Numbered from the stretch's first letter, positions 24,736-34,101 are shown. The stretch is 64,000 bases of DNA from Salegentibacter sp. (GCA_017795085.1 CP051246.1:3598514-3662513); one strand, 5' to 3'. The notes: generated by a model not told the origin, from the letters alone. Translations and numbers: made by a program.

Positions 24736-27700
24736 TTACTTTAAATTTATGTTTAAGCCTACAGTAAATGTTTTTATTTGTGGGTAAAAGCTTCCGCTAC
24801 TTACTGGGGATTCGGGATCATAACCTTCAAAATAATCTGTAATTGTATATAAATTTTCCCCCGAGACATAAGCTCTTAAACGATCTACTCTAAACTTCTT
24901 TGTAAATTTTTCAGGAAGGGTATAACCTACCTGAACATTTTTTAACCGGATATACGAAGCGTCCTCAAGCCAATATGTAGACAATCTCTGGTTATAGGAT
25001 TGCTGATAAGTTAATCTTGGATATGAAGCATCAGTATTTTCCGGCGTCCATCGGTCTAAATGCACAGCCTGGGGCATGGCACTTTCAGAAGTTAAGGCAT
25101 GTCGTGCAGTACCTGTTAATAAACCGTTTACTTTTCCCACTCCCTGGATAAAAAGATTCAAATCAAAACCTTTGTAAGCAAAATCACCTCTAAATCCATA
25201 GGTATATCTAGGGATATGGCTTCCAATTACTTTTCTGTCATTTACAAGATCAACTTCCCCGTCGCCATTCAAATCTTTATATATCATATCTCCTGGCTGT
25301 ACAGGATCACCTTCAATGTATGGAAAATTAGGCGTATATGTATCGGTTTCTGCATCATAGGTAAAGTCTGATTCCTGGGCAATACCTTCAGCCACCAACC
25401 CATAAAAAGCATCTAAAGGCTGACCTTCCATTCGCACTCTATCATCAATCGTAGGTTCAGTACCTCCTAGGTCTGTAACTTCATTTCGAACATCTGAAAT
25501 ATTAAAATTTAAATTATACGTAAAATCATCAATATCATCTCTCCAACCCATTTCAAGTTCCCATCCTGTATTTTCCACAGATCCGGCATTTTGATAAGGA
25601 TAAGAAGGTCCACCAAATACATCGGGAATAGGTAATCTTAAAAGAATGTTATCTGTTGAATTTTCAAAATAATCTGCACTTAAATTCAAGCGGTTATCCA
25701 GAAAAGCAAGATCCAATCCAATATTCATCTTTTCTGCAGACTCCCAGGTTAATAATTCATTTCCTACAGCCGTCTGTCTGTACCCTATAGTTACATCATT
25801 TCCAATTGGCATCGTGCTTACGGGCCCTAAGACATCCATAAATGCCCAATCAGCTATTCTGTCGTTGCCCTGGGTCCCATAAGAAGCTCTTATTTTTCCG
25901 AAGTCCAGAATATCGTTTTCAAGAAATTCTTCTTTTGAAAAAACCCAGCCTAAAGAAGCTGATGAAAATAAGTTCCATCGAACATCTTTAGCAAATCTTG
26001 ATGATCCATCATATCTGAAATTAGCCTCCACTAAATATTTATCGTTGAAGGCATAGTTCACCCTTCCAAATACTGATTGTAAAGCGTTTTGAGCATTACT
26101 TCCGCTATTGCGCTGGTTTTCTGTTCCTAAATTAATATGGCCAACTGAAGTAGAGGCCACATCAGTTCTTGAAGCAGATAAGTCATCATTTATAGTTTCT
26201 TCTTGAGAAGCACCCAAAAGAGCCTGAACACTATGTACATCATTAAAGGTTCTATCAAATTCTGCTGTTCCCACAAATGTCTGATAAGTTCCCTTATAGC
26301 TACTGGTTGTTATTTGACTTGGGTTATTGATTTGCCACACCAAATTTCCGGTATCGGCATCATAATAGTTTACGGTCCTGTCAAAAACATTTCTCCGAGA
26401 GTTATATTTTACCAAACCGTATCTACCGCGAATTTTTAATCCTTCAAAAATTTTAATCGCAGCATCAACATTTCCTGTAAACTCTTCAGAAGTAAAATCA
26501 TTAGTTCCAGCTTCGTAAGCAGTAGCAACGGGATTACTTGAACCTCCTATGTACCCCCAGCCTCCGTTAGTGTTTCTAACCGGAACCAATGGTCTTACAG
26601 TTAATGCCTGATAAAGTGGTGCAGTTCCTTCTGAAGAACCAGTATAATTTCTGTCAATGTAACCAATGTTGGTATTTAATTCTATTCGGTCTAAAAGCTT
26701 TGTACTTACTTTAGCCCTAATATTATTTCGCTTGGATTCGAAATTATCCCCGACTACCAGTCCTCCTTCTTTTATCAAACCATAGGAAAGATAGTAATTG
26801 AAATCTTTCTCACCTCCATTTACACTTAAGTTATGACTTTCTTGAGGTGCATAGTCCTTGTAAACTTCATCTACCCAATTGGTATTTGCATAATAATTTG
26901 GGTCCGATCCTTCTCTGGCTATTTGTATTTCTTCTTCTGAATAGGTGGGATTCCTACCCACATTTACCTGAGATTCATTTAATAACTGCATGTATTCCGG
27001 GGAGCCCAGTTTCTCTGGCACCGCTGTAGGCCGCTGCATACCATAATAGGTATTATATGATAAGGAAGGTGCTCCTCCCTCTCCACTTTTTGTTGTTACA
27101 ACAATAACACCATTTGCACCCCGAACTCCGTAAATAGAGGAAGATGCTGCATCTTTTAGCACAGATATACTCTCAATATCACTAGGATTTAAAATATCCA
27201 AATTCCCTCCAGGAACTCCATCAATAACGACTAGAGGGGAAGAATTCCCCCAGGTTCCTATTCCGCGAATCCTGATATCACCTCCATTATTACCCGGTGC
27301 TCCGGAAGCACCGGTGACAGTAACACCAGCCATAGATCCTTGTAACCCAGAGCTAACATTTGTTATAGGGCGATTTTCAAGCGTTTCAGAATCTACCTGA
27401 CTTACAGCTCCGGTTAAGTTTGTTTTTTTCTGAGTTCCATATCCAACTACAATTACTTCGTCCAGCCCTTCAGAACTTTCTTCCATTGTAATTTCAAATT
27501 CTGATTGGTTACCTACATTTACTTCCTGGGTTTGAAACCCCAAAAAAGAAAATATCAGGATGGCGTCTTCATCATTAGATATATCTAAATCAAATTCACC
27601 ATCCATATTAGTAACAGCTCCATTGGAGGTACCCTCTTCAGAAATGGAAACTCCAGGCAAAGGCAAACCTTCCTCATCAATTACTTTACCTGTGACTTCC

Positions 27701-27774
27701 CGGTCTTGGGCAAAACCAACCCAGGTAAACAAGCTGAGCAGAATAAACAGTCCGTTTTTTATTCGTTTTGTCAT
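24736..27774 (-). CDS. SusC/RagA-family TonB-dependent transporter
   Basis: A 1012-residue outer-membrane receptor: signal peptide, CarboxypepD-like domain (EVTGKVIDEEGLPLPGVSI), the SusC junction LDEVIVVGYGTQKKTNLTGA, plug (VRGANGVIVVTTKSG) and a 22-strand barrel that ends in a hydrophobic aromatic strand (TFTVGLNINLK). There is no N-terminal STN domain, so it is unlikely to signal through a FecR anti-sigma factor. Immediately downstream is its SusD (4 bp). A 138-bp gap upstream separates it from the frameshifted DUF1080 gene and probably holds its promoter. It imports oligosaccharides or similar ligands using TonB energy. Confidence 0.95.
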   Translation of the reverse strand: MTKRIKNGLFILLSLFTWVGFAQDREVTGKVIDEEGLPLPGVSISEEGTSNGAVTNMDGEFDLDISNDEDAILIFSFLGFQTQEVNVGNQSEFEITMEESSEGLDEVIVVGYGTQKKTNLTGAVSQVDSETLENRPITNVSSGLQGSMAGVTVTGASGAPGNNGGDIRIRGIGTWGNSSPLVVIDGVPGGNLDILNPSDIESISVLKDAASSSIYGVRGANGVIVVTTKSGEGGAPSLSYNTYYGMQRPTAVPEKLGSPEYMQLLNESQVNVGRNPTYSEEEIQIAREGSDPNYYANTNWVDEVYKDYAPQESHNLSVNGGEKDFNYYLSYGLIKEGGLVVGDNFESKRNNIRAKVSTKLLDRIELNTNIGYIDRNYTGSSEGTAPLYQALTVRPLVPVRNTNGGWGYIGGSSNPVATAYEAGTNDFTSEEFTGNVDAAIKIFEGLKIRGRYGLVKYNSRRNVFDRTVNYYDADTGNLVWQINNPSQITTSSYKGTYQTFVGTAEFDRTFNDVHSVQALLGASQEETINDDLSASRTDVASTSVGHINLGTENQRNSGSNAQNALQSVFGRVNYAFNDKYLVEANFRYDGSSRFAKDVRWNLFSSASLGWVFSKEEFLENDILDFGKIRASYGTQGNDRIADWAFMDVLGPVSTMPIGNDVTIGYRQTAVGNELLTWESAEKMNIGLDLAFLDNRLNLSADYFENSTDNILLRLPIPDVFGGPSYPYQNAGSVENTGWELEMGWRDDIDDFTYNLNFNISDVRNEVTDLGGTEPTIDDRVRMEGQPLDAFYGLVAEGIAQESDFTYDAETDTYTPNFPYIEGDPVQPGDMIYKDLNGDGEVDLVNDRKVIGSHIPRYTYGFRGDFAYKGFDLNLFIQGVGKVNGLLTGTARHALTSESAMPQAVHLDRWTPENTDASYPRLTYQQSYNQRLSTYWLEDASYIRLKNVQVGYTLPEKFTKKFRVDRLRAYVSGENLYTITDYFEGYDPESPVSSGSFYPQIKTFTVGLNINLK

Positions 27775-27912
27775 AATTTAATTTTAATAGTTACTTTAAA
27801 TTTTCAGTTATTAACAAACAGTTTTTAAAATTTTCAAATATCGTCAACCACTTCACCTATTTATTATAGTTATCTTTAAATAATTTTAAATAAATCTTTT
27901 TGTATTGGTTAA

Positions 27913-28498
27913 TTACAGAAGCCGTATGTTAATATTTCTCCAATACACTTTAATTCCACCACCATCATGGATTTGCAAAGCAATTTTGCCATTGGCCTTT
28001 CCAATTTTCTCCTCTGAAAGGTTTACCATCTTTTTACCGTTTAACCATGTTTACTTTATTGTTCTTAACCCTGATTTTCATAGTATTCCATTCGCCGTAT
28101 TTTAAAACTTTTTCCTGTTTTGGGTCGGGTTTAATTAACCAACCCCGACCATACGATTCATAAATGCCGCCGGTATGTAAATCAGGCGGAGCTACTTCTA
28201 CCTGCCAGCCGGAAATTTTAGTTCCTTCAATGTCTGAACGGAAGAACACACCGCTGTTACCATCGGCCTCCTGTTTAAATTCTAATTCCAATTCAAAATT
28301 CTGGTAATTCTTATCGGTAGCTAAATAACCATATTCTGCATCCGGACCACTTTCTGAAACTAATAGCCCGTCTTCTACGTACCATTTTTCAGTACCATGA
28401 ATTTTCCATCCTTCAAGGTTTTTCCCGTTGAAGAGGCTAGTTTGACAAATACCGGAAGCGGTAGTTAAAAACAGGGAAAATGCAAGTAAAACTTTCAT
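27913..28498 (-). pseudogene. DUF1080 (3-keto-disaccharide hydrolase fold) protein, frameshifted
   Basis: The intact upstream part has 154 codons: a signal peptide (LLAFSLFLTTASGICQ), SLFNGKNLEGWKIHG, FKQEADGNSGVFFRSD and YGEWNTMKIRVKNNKV. It then falls out of frame near 28050-28055, where GTAAACATGG carries one base more than the expected GTAACATGG. In the next frame the family's C-terminus continues perfectly: WLNGKKMVNLSEEKIGKANG and IALQIHDGGGIKVYWRN, to a stop at 27913. The whole would be about 194 residues. A recent single-base insertion or an assembly error explains this. It lies 1 bp after an intact DUF1080 paralogue. The DUF1080 family includes the 3-keto-glycoside hydrolases and lyases described from B. 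thetaiotaomicron. Confidence 0.85.
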
Positions 28499-28499
28499 C

Positions 28500-29261
28500 T
28501 TAAAGTTTCTTGATTTTAATATTTCTAAACCAGGTATAGGTGCCGTGATCCTGAAGACCTATTAGCCCAGATTTAGCTTTTCCGTAATCAGGAAAATCTT
28601 TCCATTTTCCTTCATTTTTACGCTTTTCCCATTCTTCCGTCCAGGGTTCAAATTCTACTGTTTTCTTATCATTAAGCCAATAGGTAACTTTATCTTTTGT
28701 GAATCTAATTCGAGTAGAATTCCATTCTCCCACCTCTTTTAAATCATCTTCAGCATAATCCGGATCATACATACCATAATCGGCACCTATAGACTGCCAG
28801 GGTTCTAATTCATGGGGGAATCCTTGCTGATCAATGATTTGATATTCCGGGGCTGCGAAATAAGGGGAGTCATATTCTTCATCCTCTATTACGTGGTAAA
28901 AAACACCGCTATTTCCTTCGGAAGAAATTTTCCATTCCAGGTACAGTTCAAATTCATCAAATTCTTCCTCGCCATACACTATATCACCTCCAATGTCACC
29001 CCCTTCGCCAAGAGATTTCAGGGTCCCTTCTTCAATTATCCAGCCTTCAGGTAAGCTCTCGGCATCCTTTTCGTTATAGGCTCGCCAGCCATCGGCATTT
29101 TCCCCGTCGAATAAATATTGCCAGCCATCTTCTTCCTGAGCTGTAGTTCCAGCAACATTTTCAGAAGATTTATCAGTTTCTTCTTTTTCTGAATTTTGAT
29201 TTCCGTTCTTACAGGCCATTAAGCTGGCAACAGTAAATAGGCCTACTATTAGTTTTTTCAT
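28500..29261 (-). CDS. DUF1080 (3-keto-disaccharide hydrolase fold) lipoprotein
   Basis: A 253-residue lipoprotein (VASLMACKNGN) with one concanavalin-like DUF1080 domain: WQYLFDGENADGWRAYNEK, LYLEWKISSEGNSGVFYHV, YQIIDQQGFPH, GEWNSTRIRFTKDKVTYWLN and the final LQDHGTYTWFRNIKIK. DUF1080 proteins act on 3-keto sugars made by a Gfo/Idh/MocA-type glycoside 3-oxidoreductase, cleaving the glycosidic bond by elimination or hydrolysis. That oxidoreductase type is encoded directly upstream (16 bp). Both are exported, so the pathway would run in the periplasm. The specific residues needed for activity cannot be checked by eye. Confidence 0.82.
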   Translation of the reverse strand: MKKLIVGLFTVASLMACKNGNQNSEKEETDKSSENVAGTTAQEEDGWQYLFDGENADGWRAYNEKDAESLPEGWIIEEGTLKSLGEGGDIGGDIVYGEEEFDEFELYLEWKISSEGNSGVFYHVIEDEEYDSPYFAAPEYQIIDQQGFPHELEPWQSIGADYGMYDPDYAEDDLKEVGEWNSTRIRFTKDKVTYWLNDKKTVEFEPWTEEWEKRKNEGKWKDFPDYGKAKSGLIGLQDHGTYTWFRNIKIKKL

Positions 29262-29277
29262 TTTTTTAATTTTAAGA

Positions 29278-30624
29278 TTAGACTATTTTCATCGCTTTTG
29301 GATCCCACTCAATAAATTCATTCTTTCTATAGCTTTCATTACATAACAGTGCCGGGGCAGCAGCCCTAAAGCCAAATACCGGATCTTCTACCACGGTTCC
29401 TCCTGTTCTAATGGCATGGAAGAAATTTGCAAAATGATCGTAGTGAGCTCCTTTGTATCCTTTTTCTGCTTCAAAGAATGTATCGGAGGGAGGAAGAATT
29501 TTTTTGCGATCGCGACGAGACTTATTCTCTTCCGAAGCTTTCTCAGCTAAAAACGGGTCGTCATTTTCGCCAGCGCTATTCTGCTTTAACAACACATCGT
29601 CCCAAGTCACATCCATTGAACCTTTACTCCCCACAATTTTTAGATAAGTGCTGCCACTGGTGCCATCGACAAAATTGCAACGTAGCGAGAGGTTAAATGC
29701 CGGATGAGATTCGGTATCGGGATAATCGAACATCCCAAGTAACACATCGGGAACCTCGCGACCGTCTTCCCAATACCTAAGCCCCCCTGTGGAAGCAATT
29801 TTATTGGGACCCTTAGAGCTGGTAATGAAATGGAGACTGGAGAAAAGATGCACAAATAAATCTCCAGACATCCCGGTTCCGTAATCGGTATAATTCCGCC
29901 ATCTAAAAAAACGTTTTTCATCAAAAGGTCTTTTTTCTGCGGGTTGGATAAACTTTTTCCAATCTATAGTTTCTGGGGAGGCATCTTCGGGAATTGGATA
30001 CTGCCAGGCGCCAAGGGGCGAATTACGAGCCCAAAAACCTTCTGCATAATTTATTTCTCCTATCGCACCTGCCTCCAGTAATTGTTTCGCTTTCTCATTA
30101 CCAAGCGAGGATAAGCCCTGGCTACCTACCATATAAACTTTTCCAGATTTCTTCCAGGTATCTATAATGTTCTGACCTTCTTCAACAGAGTGGATCATTG
30201 GTTTTTCACAATACACATGTTTTCCTGCTTTAAGTGCATCGATACTTATTTGTTTGTGCCAATGATCGGGGGTGCCAATTATTACCGCATCAATATCATC
30301 CCGCTTTAGGATGTCCTTATAATCTTTGGTAAGATAAATGTCGCTGCCCCATCGCGCTTTTGCTTCCTCTAAACGACCATCATATAAATCGCAAACAGCC
30401 AGCATATTAATATTTTCGTGCTTCAGGGCGGTTTTGGCATCAGCCACACCCATTCCTCCCGCACCGATTAAGGCAATTCCAAGAGGATCATTCTTTGATT
30501 TGTTTTCGTTTCTTTTCAGAAAGTGTAGAGGTTTTGTCTCCGAGGCAAAAACCGAAGGAATTATTGCAGCAGTTGCTCCTGCCACTCCCAATTTTTTGAG
30601 AAAAGATCGGCGGTTATTCTCCAT
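29278..30624 (-). CDS. Tat-exported Gfo/Idh/MocA-family oxidoreductase
   Basis: A 448-residue protein beginning with a twin-arginine signal (NRRSFLKKLGVAGATAAIIPSVFA), so it is exported folded with its nicotinamide cofactor. The Rossmann motif is GIALIGAGGMGVADAKTAL; the second hallmark is VIIGTPDHWHKQISIDALKAGKHVYCEKPM, with the EKP catalytic Lys. The C-terminal domain includes GDLFVHLFSSLHFITSSKGP and ends FRAAAPALLCNESY. Members paired with DUF1080 oxidise the C3 hydroxyl of glycosides. The neighbours (two DUF1080 genes, one frameshifted) fit a 3-keto-glycoside route for breaking glycosidic bonds like the BT2156-BT2160 type locus (known from B. thetaiotaomicron; applied here by inference). 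Confidence 0.88.
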   Translation of the reverse strand: MENNRRSFLKKLGVAGATAAIIPSVFASETKPLHFLKRNENKSKNDPLGIALIGAGGMGVADAKTALKHENINMLAVCDLYDGRLEEAKARWGSDIYLTKDYKDILKRDDIDAVIIGTPDHWHKQISIDALKAGKHVYCEKPMIHSVEEGQNIIDTWKKSGKVYMVGSQGLSSLGNEKAKQLLEAGAIGEINYAEGFWARNSPLGAWQYPIPEDASPETIDWKKFIQPAEKRPFDEKRFFRWRNYTDYGTGMSGDLFVHLFSSLHFITSSKGPNKIASTGGLRYWEDGREVPDVLLGMFDYPDTESHPAFNLSLRCNFVDGTSGSTYLKIVGSKGSMDVTWDDVLLKQNSAGENDDPFLAEKASEENKSRRDRKKILPPSDTFFEAEKGYKGAHYDHFANFFHAIRTGGTVVEDPVFGFRAAAPALLCNESYRKNEFIEWDPKAMKIV

Positions 30625-30723
30625 AGTAATTAGATAGATTATTAAATTAACTGCGTAAATCTAATTACCGGGGATGTAGTATTTGGGGTAATAAATGGGG
30701 TAAAAAACTAAATAAATTGAGAT

Positions 30724-32958
30724 TTATTTAACTAATTTCAGAAACTCCCGATCAATTGTTTCATTGTAGTAACTTTCGTAAAGTTTTTTATAGTTTTCAA
30801 CTACTTTCTTTGCAGAACCATATTTACCATCTCGTAATAAACAAGAAACTTTTTTCTTTACAGCAGTTTCAAAAAGTGGATCTACCGCTAAAATAGCTTC
30901 TATAATTTCCAGTTTTTCACTATTGTTCAGCAATTCGTTTTCAAGAAATGGCGTCAATAAATCTAAAACCCGTGAATTGTATTCAGATTTTATAGCATCA
31001 AGCCACTCTTCCTCAACTTGAGGCAATAAGGCGCCCCTGGAAACCACTCGTGCAAAATCAGTAACTTCAGTTTCAGAAAGCGAGGCCTTTTTAGACGCTA
31101 AAAAATCAGGAAGAATGGTATCCAAACTGAATACATCTATGCTGGCCGATTCCGAGATTTGAAGTTGCCATTTTTTATCTTCAAAAATAATTTCTGCGGA
31201 AACCTGCTCATTAAAGATTTTTCTAATTTCCTTGATTTGAGTACTTCTATTGTTTTTCTTGTTTTTGGGGGTAAATCCCGGCCAGAGAATATCACTAAGC
31301 TTTTTGGAAGTTATTCCCCCATCTCTTATTGTAAACAGCAAAATCAAAATGAGTAACTCCCTCCTTCTAGGAGAAAATTTATACGTAATATCCTCACCGT
31401 TATGGTTCCAAACCTTAAAACCGTTTAAAACCGTAATACTGTTCCTGCTAAAGTCTTTTTGAAAAACAGGTGCGGATTTCTCAGAAGCTTTTGCCTTTAA
31501 CTGCGGATTTCTTTTTTTAGTAAAATAAAATATGCCTATCCCAAAAAGCCCCAAACCAAGTGCAAACACCCACCAATTGCCCGGAGCTAGAAAACCACTG
31601 TCTTCTTTATTTTCCTTTTCCAGATAAACATTTTCAATTTCTTCATCGCTTAAAGCACGGTCCCAAATTTTGAGCTTACTCATCGCACCCGAATAATATT
31701 GTCCCCATAAGTTTGTACCAATAAGCAAAGCGTGATCGGTTTGCCTGATATCTGATGCGGGGATTTCTTCTATAAGGTTGCCGTTAAGATAGAAATAGAG
31801 TTTTTGCCGCGGAACATATACGAAACCCACATGGTTCCATTTTTCTTTTTCAATTATGCTTTCTGAAGTGGCGTGGTCTTCAATTCCCGTAGCCGTAAAT
31901 TGTAACCTTCCGTTATAAATTTTTGCAGAAAAAGCTTCTCCTTTGCCTACCAGACTAAGGCTTCCGTCTACTTCATCGGGTTTTACCCAGGCCGTGATAC
32001 TTATTTCTTCTAATTTATTTTCCTCTTCGCTTCTAATATCGATATATGAGGAACTACCGTTAAAATAAGCCACTTCATCTCTTTCAATATCCTTAATGAA
32101 TTCTACATCGGTGGCTGTAGATTTGCTCTCGGGATTAGCCAAATTGGAAAAACCATCCTTTAAAGGCAAAGAATAACTTAGCTCTTCATCAAGTTCATAT
32201 TTTATAGCCCTAAAATTTTTTGGCCCTGAAATCTTGGTATTTTTATCGGTAAAATTGTAGATGTCGGGTGAAAACATATAGCCTCTTTTTTGAGGAGAAA
32301 GGGTAGAATCGCTGGTCCTGAAAACCCCGCAGGTTTCAAGATGAGGGAATTCTTTCCAGCTTATTTTTCGCAATTCTTCCCCATTGTATGTTACCCTGGC
32401 CTTATAAATTGGCTTTTTACAGTACTGCGATTTTAAATAGGGAATATCATCAATAAATGGCGAACCAATCACATCGGGCACAATTCCTCTCTCATAAAGC
32501 AAATGATCAAAAAAATCATCAATTTCCTTTTTACTCTTGAGGCTATCGGCAGTAATTAGGTTATAATCCTTACAAATACTATTTGACGAAAGGAAAACTC
32601 TGTCAGGCTTTAGATAATTGAACTGACTTTCACTAAGATGATAAGCTTGTATTTCTTCAGAGTTTTCAGAAAGATTATTGGAAATTTTAAGGGAGTCAGG
32701 AAAAAATTCCTTTGCCACCTTTTCTTTTCCCCCGATAAATAAGATTTTCTGGTTATTTATTAATTGCTGCCGGAAACTTTCTTTTGCAGTATCTGAACTC
32801 GCTAAAGAATCCAGGTAAAAGGCATTATATCCCTGTTGAAAATCTGAAATTAAATTGGGCCTCCCAGACTGCAAAACCCATAAAGAATCGCGTGATTTGT
32901 TTTGTCCTACACCACCTATACTCCATAAAGCAAATAGTAAGATGAAGAGATTCTTCAT
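30724..32958 (-). CDS. Membrane-spanning one-component regulator: periplasmic LamG sensor, TM helix, cytoplasmic winged-helix plus BTAD (SARP-like)
   Basis: A 744-residue protein with a signal peptide (LFALWSIGGVGQ). Residues about 25-285 are an unrecognised periplasmic domain. Residues about 296-440 are a LamG/concanavalin domain (VAYFNGSSSYIDIRSEEENK, ISITAWVKPDEVDGSLSLVG, LYFYLNGNLIEEIP, MSKLKIWDRALSDEEIENVY). A single transmembrane helix (about 461-480: WWVFALGLGLFGIGIFYF) is followed by a basic stop-transfer. Residues about 506-609 look like a winged helix (VLNGFKVWNHNGEDITY, FSPRRRELLILILL, LSDILWPGFTPKNKKNN), and about 612-742 a BTAD helical domain (IDVFSLDTILPDFL, AILAVDPLFETAVKKKV). 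The layout puts ligand binding outside and DNA binding inside without phosphotransfer. It is downstream of GDPD and probably regulates that PUL or the neighbouring keto-sugar genes. The winged-helix/BTAD assignment is by pattern and should be confirmed. Confidence 0.72.
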   Translation of the reverse strand: MKNLFILLFALWSIGGVGQNKSRDSLWVLQSGRPNLISDFQQGYNAFYLDSLASSDTAKESFRQQLINNQKILFIGGKEKVAKEFFPDSLKISNNLSENSEEIQAYHLSESQFNYLKPDRVFLSSNSICKDYNLITADSLKSKKEIDDFFDHLLYERGIVPDVIGSPFIDDIPYLKSQYCKKPIYKARVTYNGEELRKISWKEFPHLETCGVFRTSDSTLSPQKRGYMFSPDIYNFTDKNTKISGPKNFRAIKYELDEELSYSLPLKDGFSNLANPESKSTATDVEFIKDIERDEVAYFNGSSSYIDIRSEEENKLEEISITAWVKPDEVDGSLSLVGKGEAFSAKIYNGRLQFTATGIEDHATSESIIEKEKWNHVGFVYVPRQKLYFYLNGNLIEEIPASDIRQTDHALLIGTNLWGQYYSGAMSKLKIWDRALSDEEIENVYLEKENKEDSGFLAPGNWWVFALGLGLFGIGIFYFTKKRNPQLKAKASEKSAPVFQKDFSRNSITVLNGFKVWNHNGEDITYKFSPRRRELLILILLFTIRDGGITSKKLSDILWPGFTPKNKKNNRSTQIKEIRKIFNEQVSAEIIFEDKKWQLQISESASIDVFSLDTILPDFLASKKASLSETEVTDFARVVSRGALLPQVEEEWLDAIKSEYNSRVLDLLTPFLENELLNNSEKLEIIEAILAVDPLFETAVKKKVSCLLRDGKYGSAKKVVENYKKLYESYYNETIDREFLKLVK

Positions 32959-33087
32959 AGATCATAAGAAGCTTTAATAAAGGTGGAAGTTAGCAAAAAT
33001 AGGTTACTTTTTTCCTTTTTTTGAACAGTCTTCAAATCTTTGTTTATTCGGTTATTAAGGTTTAAGATTTAGACTTCACACACTTCA

Positions 33088-34002
33088 TTACAATGCTTTA
33101 ATTACACGTTCGGGAAAATCGGTAATAATGCCATCAACCTCCAACTCAACCATTCTTTTAATATCGCTTTTCCGGTTAACTGTCCAGGGAATTAATTTCA
33201 TTTCCTTGTTTTTAACCGAATCTACAAAAGCTTTATTTTTCACAAGTTTGAAGTTAGGATTATAATTATCGGGATGAAAATCCAGTTTTTCCAGGTTTTT
33301 TTCAATGCCTTCATTTGAGACAAGATATCCCAATTCTACTTCGGGATATTTTTCATTTGCAATATTCAGGATGTTTACATCAAAAGACTGAAGGTTAAAA
33401 GGCACCTCATATTCTTCCATAACCTCCATTACCAAATCGACAACCACTTCAGGTTTCGGCTGGTATTTTTCGTAATTATTTTCAGAAGATTTTATTTCAA
33501 TATTATACTTTACCGCCTCCAGTTCTTTTTCAGCAATATAATTTTCAACCGAATCAACTACTTCGCTCAAAAGTGGTTTATAGGTTTTTTGTTTCTTTTG
33601 GTCTGGAAAGAGTTTATTTCCTTTTGAACCTGCATCAAAAGCCCGTATGCTGTCATACTCCATCTCGTAAAAATTATAGCTTTTTTGTCTTTCTTCAGAA
33701 ATACTATCTCCTTCGGGAGTTAGCATATATAAGTTGTGCATATACGGCTCGTGGGACACCACTACCTTTTTATCTTTTGAAATCACCACGTCCAGCTCCA
33801 GGACATCAGCGCCTTTTTTTACCGCATTTATAAATGCAGGCAATGAATTTTCCGGGAAATTACCGCGATCGCCCCGGTGGCCCTGCACTTCAACCTGATT
33901 GAAAGCTTCCATATTCGCATCAGGTTCATTTTTTTCTGAAGTTTCATTTTTACAGGCTGTAAGCATTAAAACAGCAAACACTAAAATTTGAATTATTTTC
34001 AT
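33088..34002 (-). CDS. Glycerophosphodiester phosphodiesterase (GDPD) family lipoprotein
   Basis: About 304 residues from the ATG at 34002, preferred over the upstream in-frame ATG at 34059 because it gives a lipoprotein signal (ILVFAVLMLTACKNE) and because a terminator hairpin overlaps the upstream alternative. GDPD motifs: QGHRGDRGNFPENSLPAF (catalytic His, then Glu-Asn), ADVLELDVVISKDKKVVVSHEP (metal-binding Glu-Asp and second His), KYNIEIKSSE, and the final IPWTVNRKSDIKRM and DGIITDFPERV. The family hydrolyses glycerophosphodiesters to glycerol-3-phosphate and an alcohol. A secreted member next to a calcineurin-type phosphoesterase and a SusCD pair suggests use of phosphodiester-containing ligands. 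It is separated from the upstream phosphoesterase by a terminator, so it may have its own promoter. Confidence 0.9.
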   Translation of the reverse strand: MKIIQILVFAVLMLTACKNETSEKNEPDANMEAFNQVEVQGHRGDRGNFPENSLPAFINAVKKGADVLELDVVISKDKKVVVSHEPYMHNLYMLTPEGDSISEERQKSYNFYEMEYDSIRAFDAGSKGNKLFPDQKKQKTYKPLLSEVVDSVENYIAEKELEAVKYNIEIKSSENNYEKYQPKPEVVVDLVMEVMEEYEVPFNLQSFDVNILNIANEKYPEVELGYLVSNEGIEKNLEKLDFHPDNYNPNFKLVKNKAFVDSVKNKEMKLIPWTVNRKSDIKRMVELEVDGIITDFPERVIKAL

Positions 34003-34014
34003 TTTTAAAATTTT

Positions 34015-34056
34015 AAAAAAGCCCACCCAAATAACAAAGAGAACAAGGCGGGCTTT
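34015..34056 (-). terminator. Intrinsic terminator between the phosphoesterase and GDPD genes
   Basis: On the minus strand AAAGCCCGCC (34056-34047) pairs with GGTGGGCTTT (one G-T wobble) and runs into TTTTTT. It lies 46 bp after the phosphoesterase stop and closes the sigma-controlled SusCD transcript. Confidence 0.8.
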
Positions 34057-34101
34057 CACAAACTAAACACAAATTATCCCAAATCAGTGGGGTTTCAGAA
34101 A

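Noticed and set aside
30724-32958. N-terminal domain of the LamG-BTAD regulator as a degenerate GDPD/PI-PLC barrel
   Set aside because: A vague similarity (QGYNAFYLDSL) lacks the catalytic His and Glu pattern; not supportable by eye.
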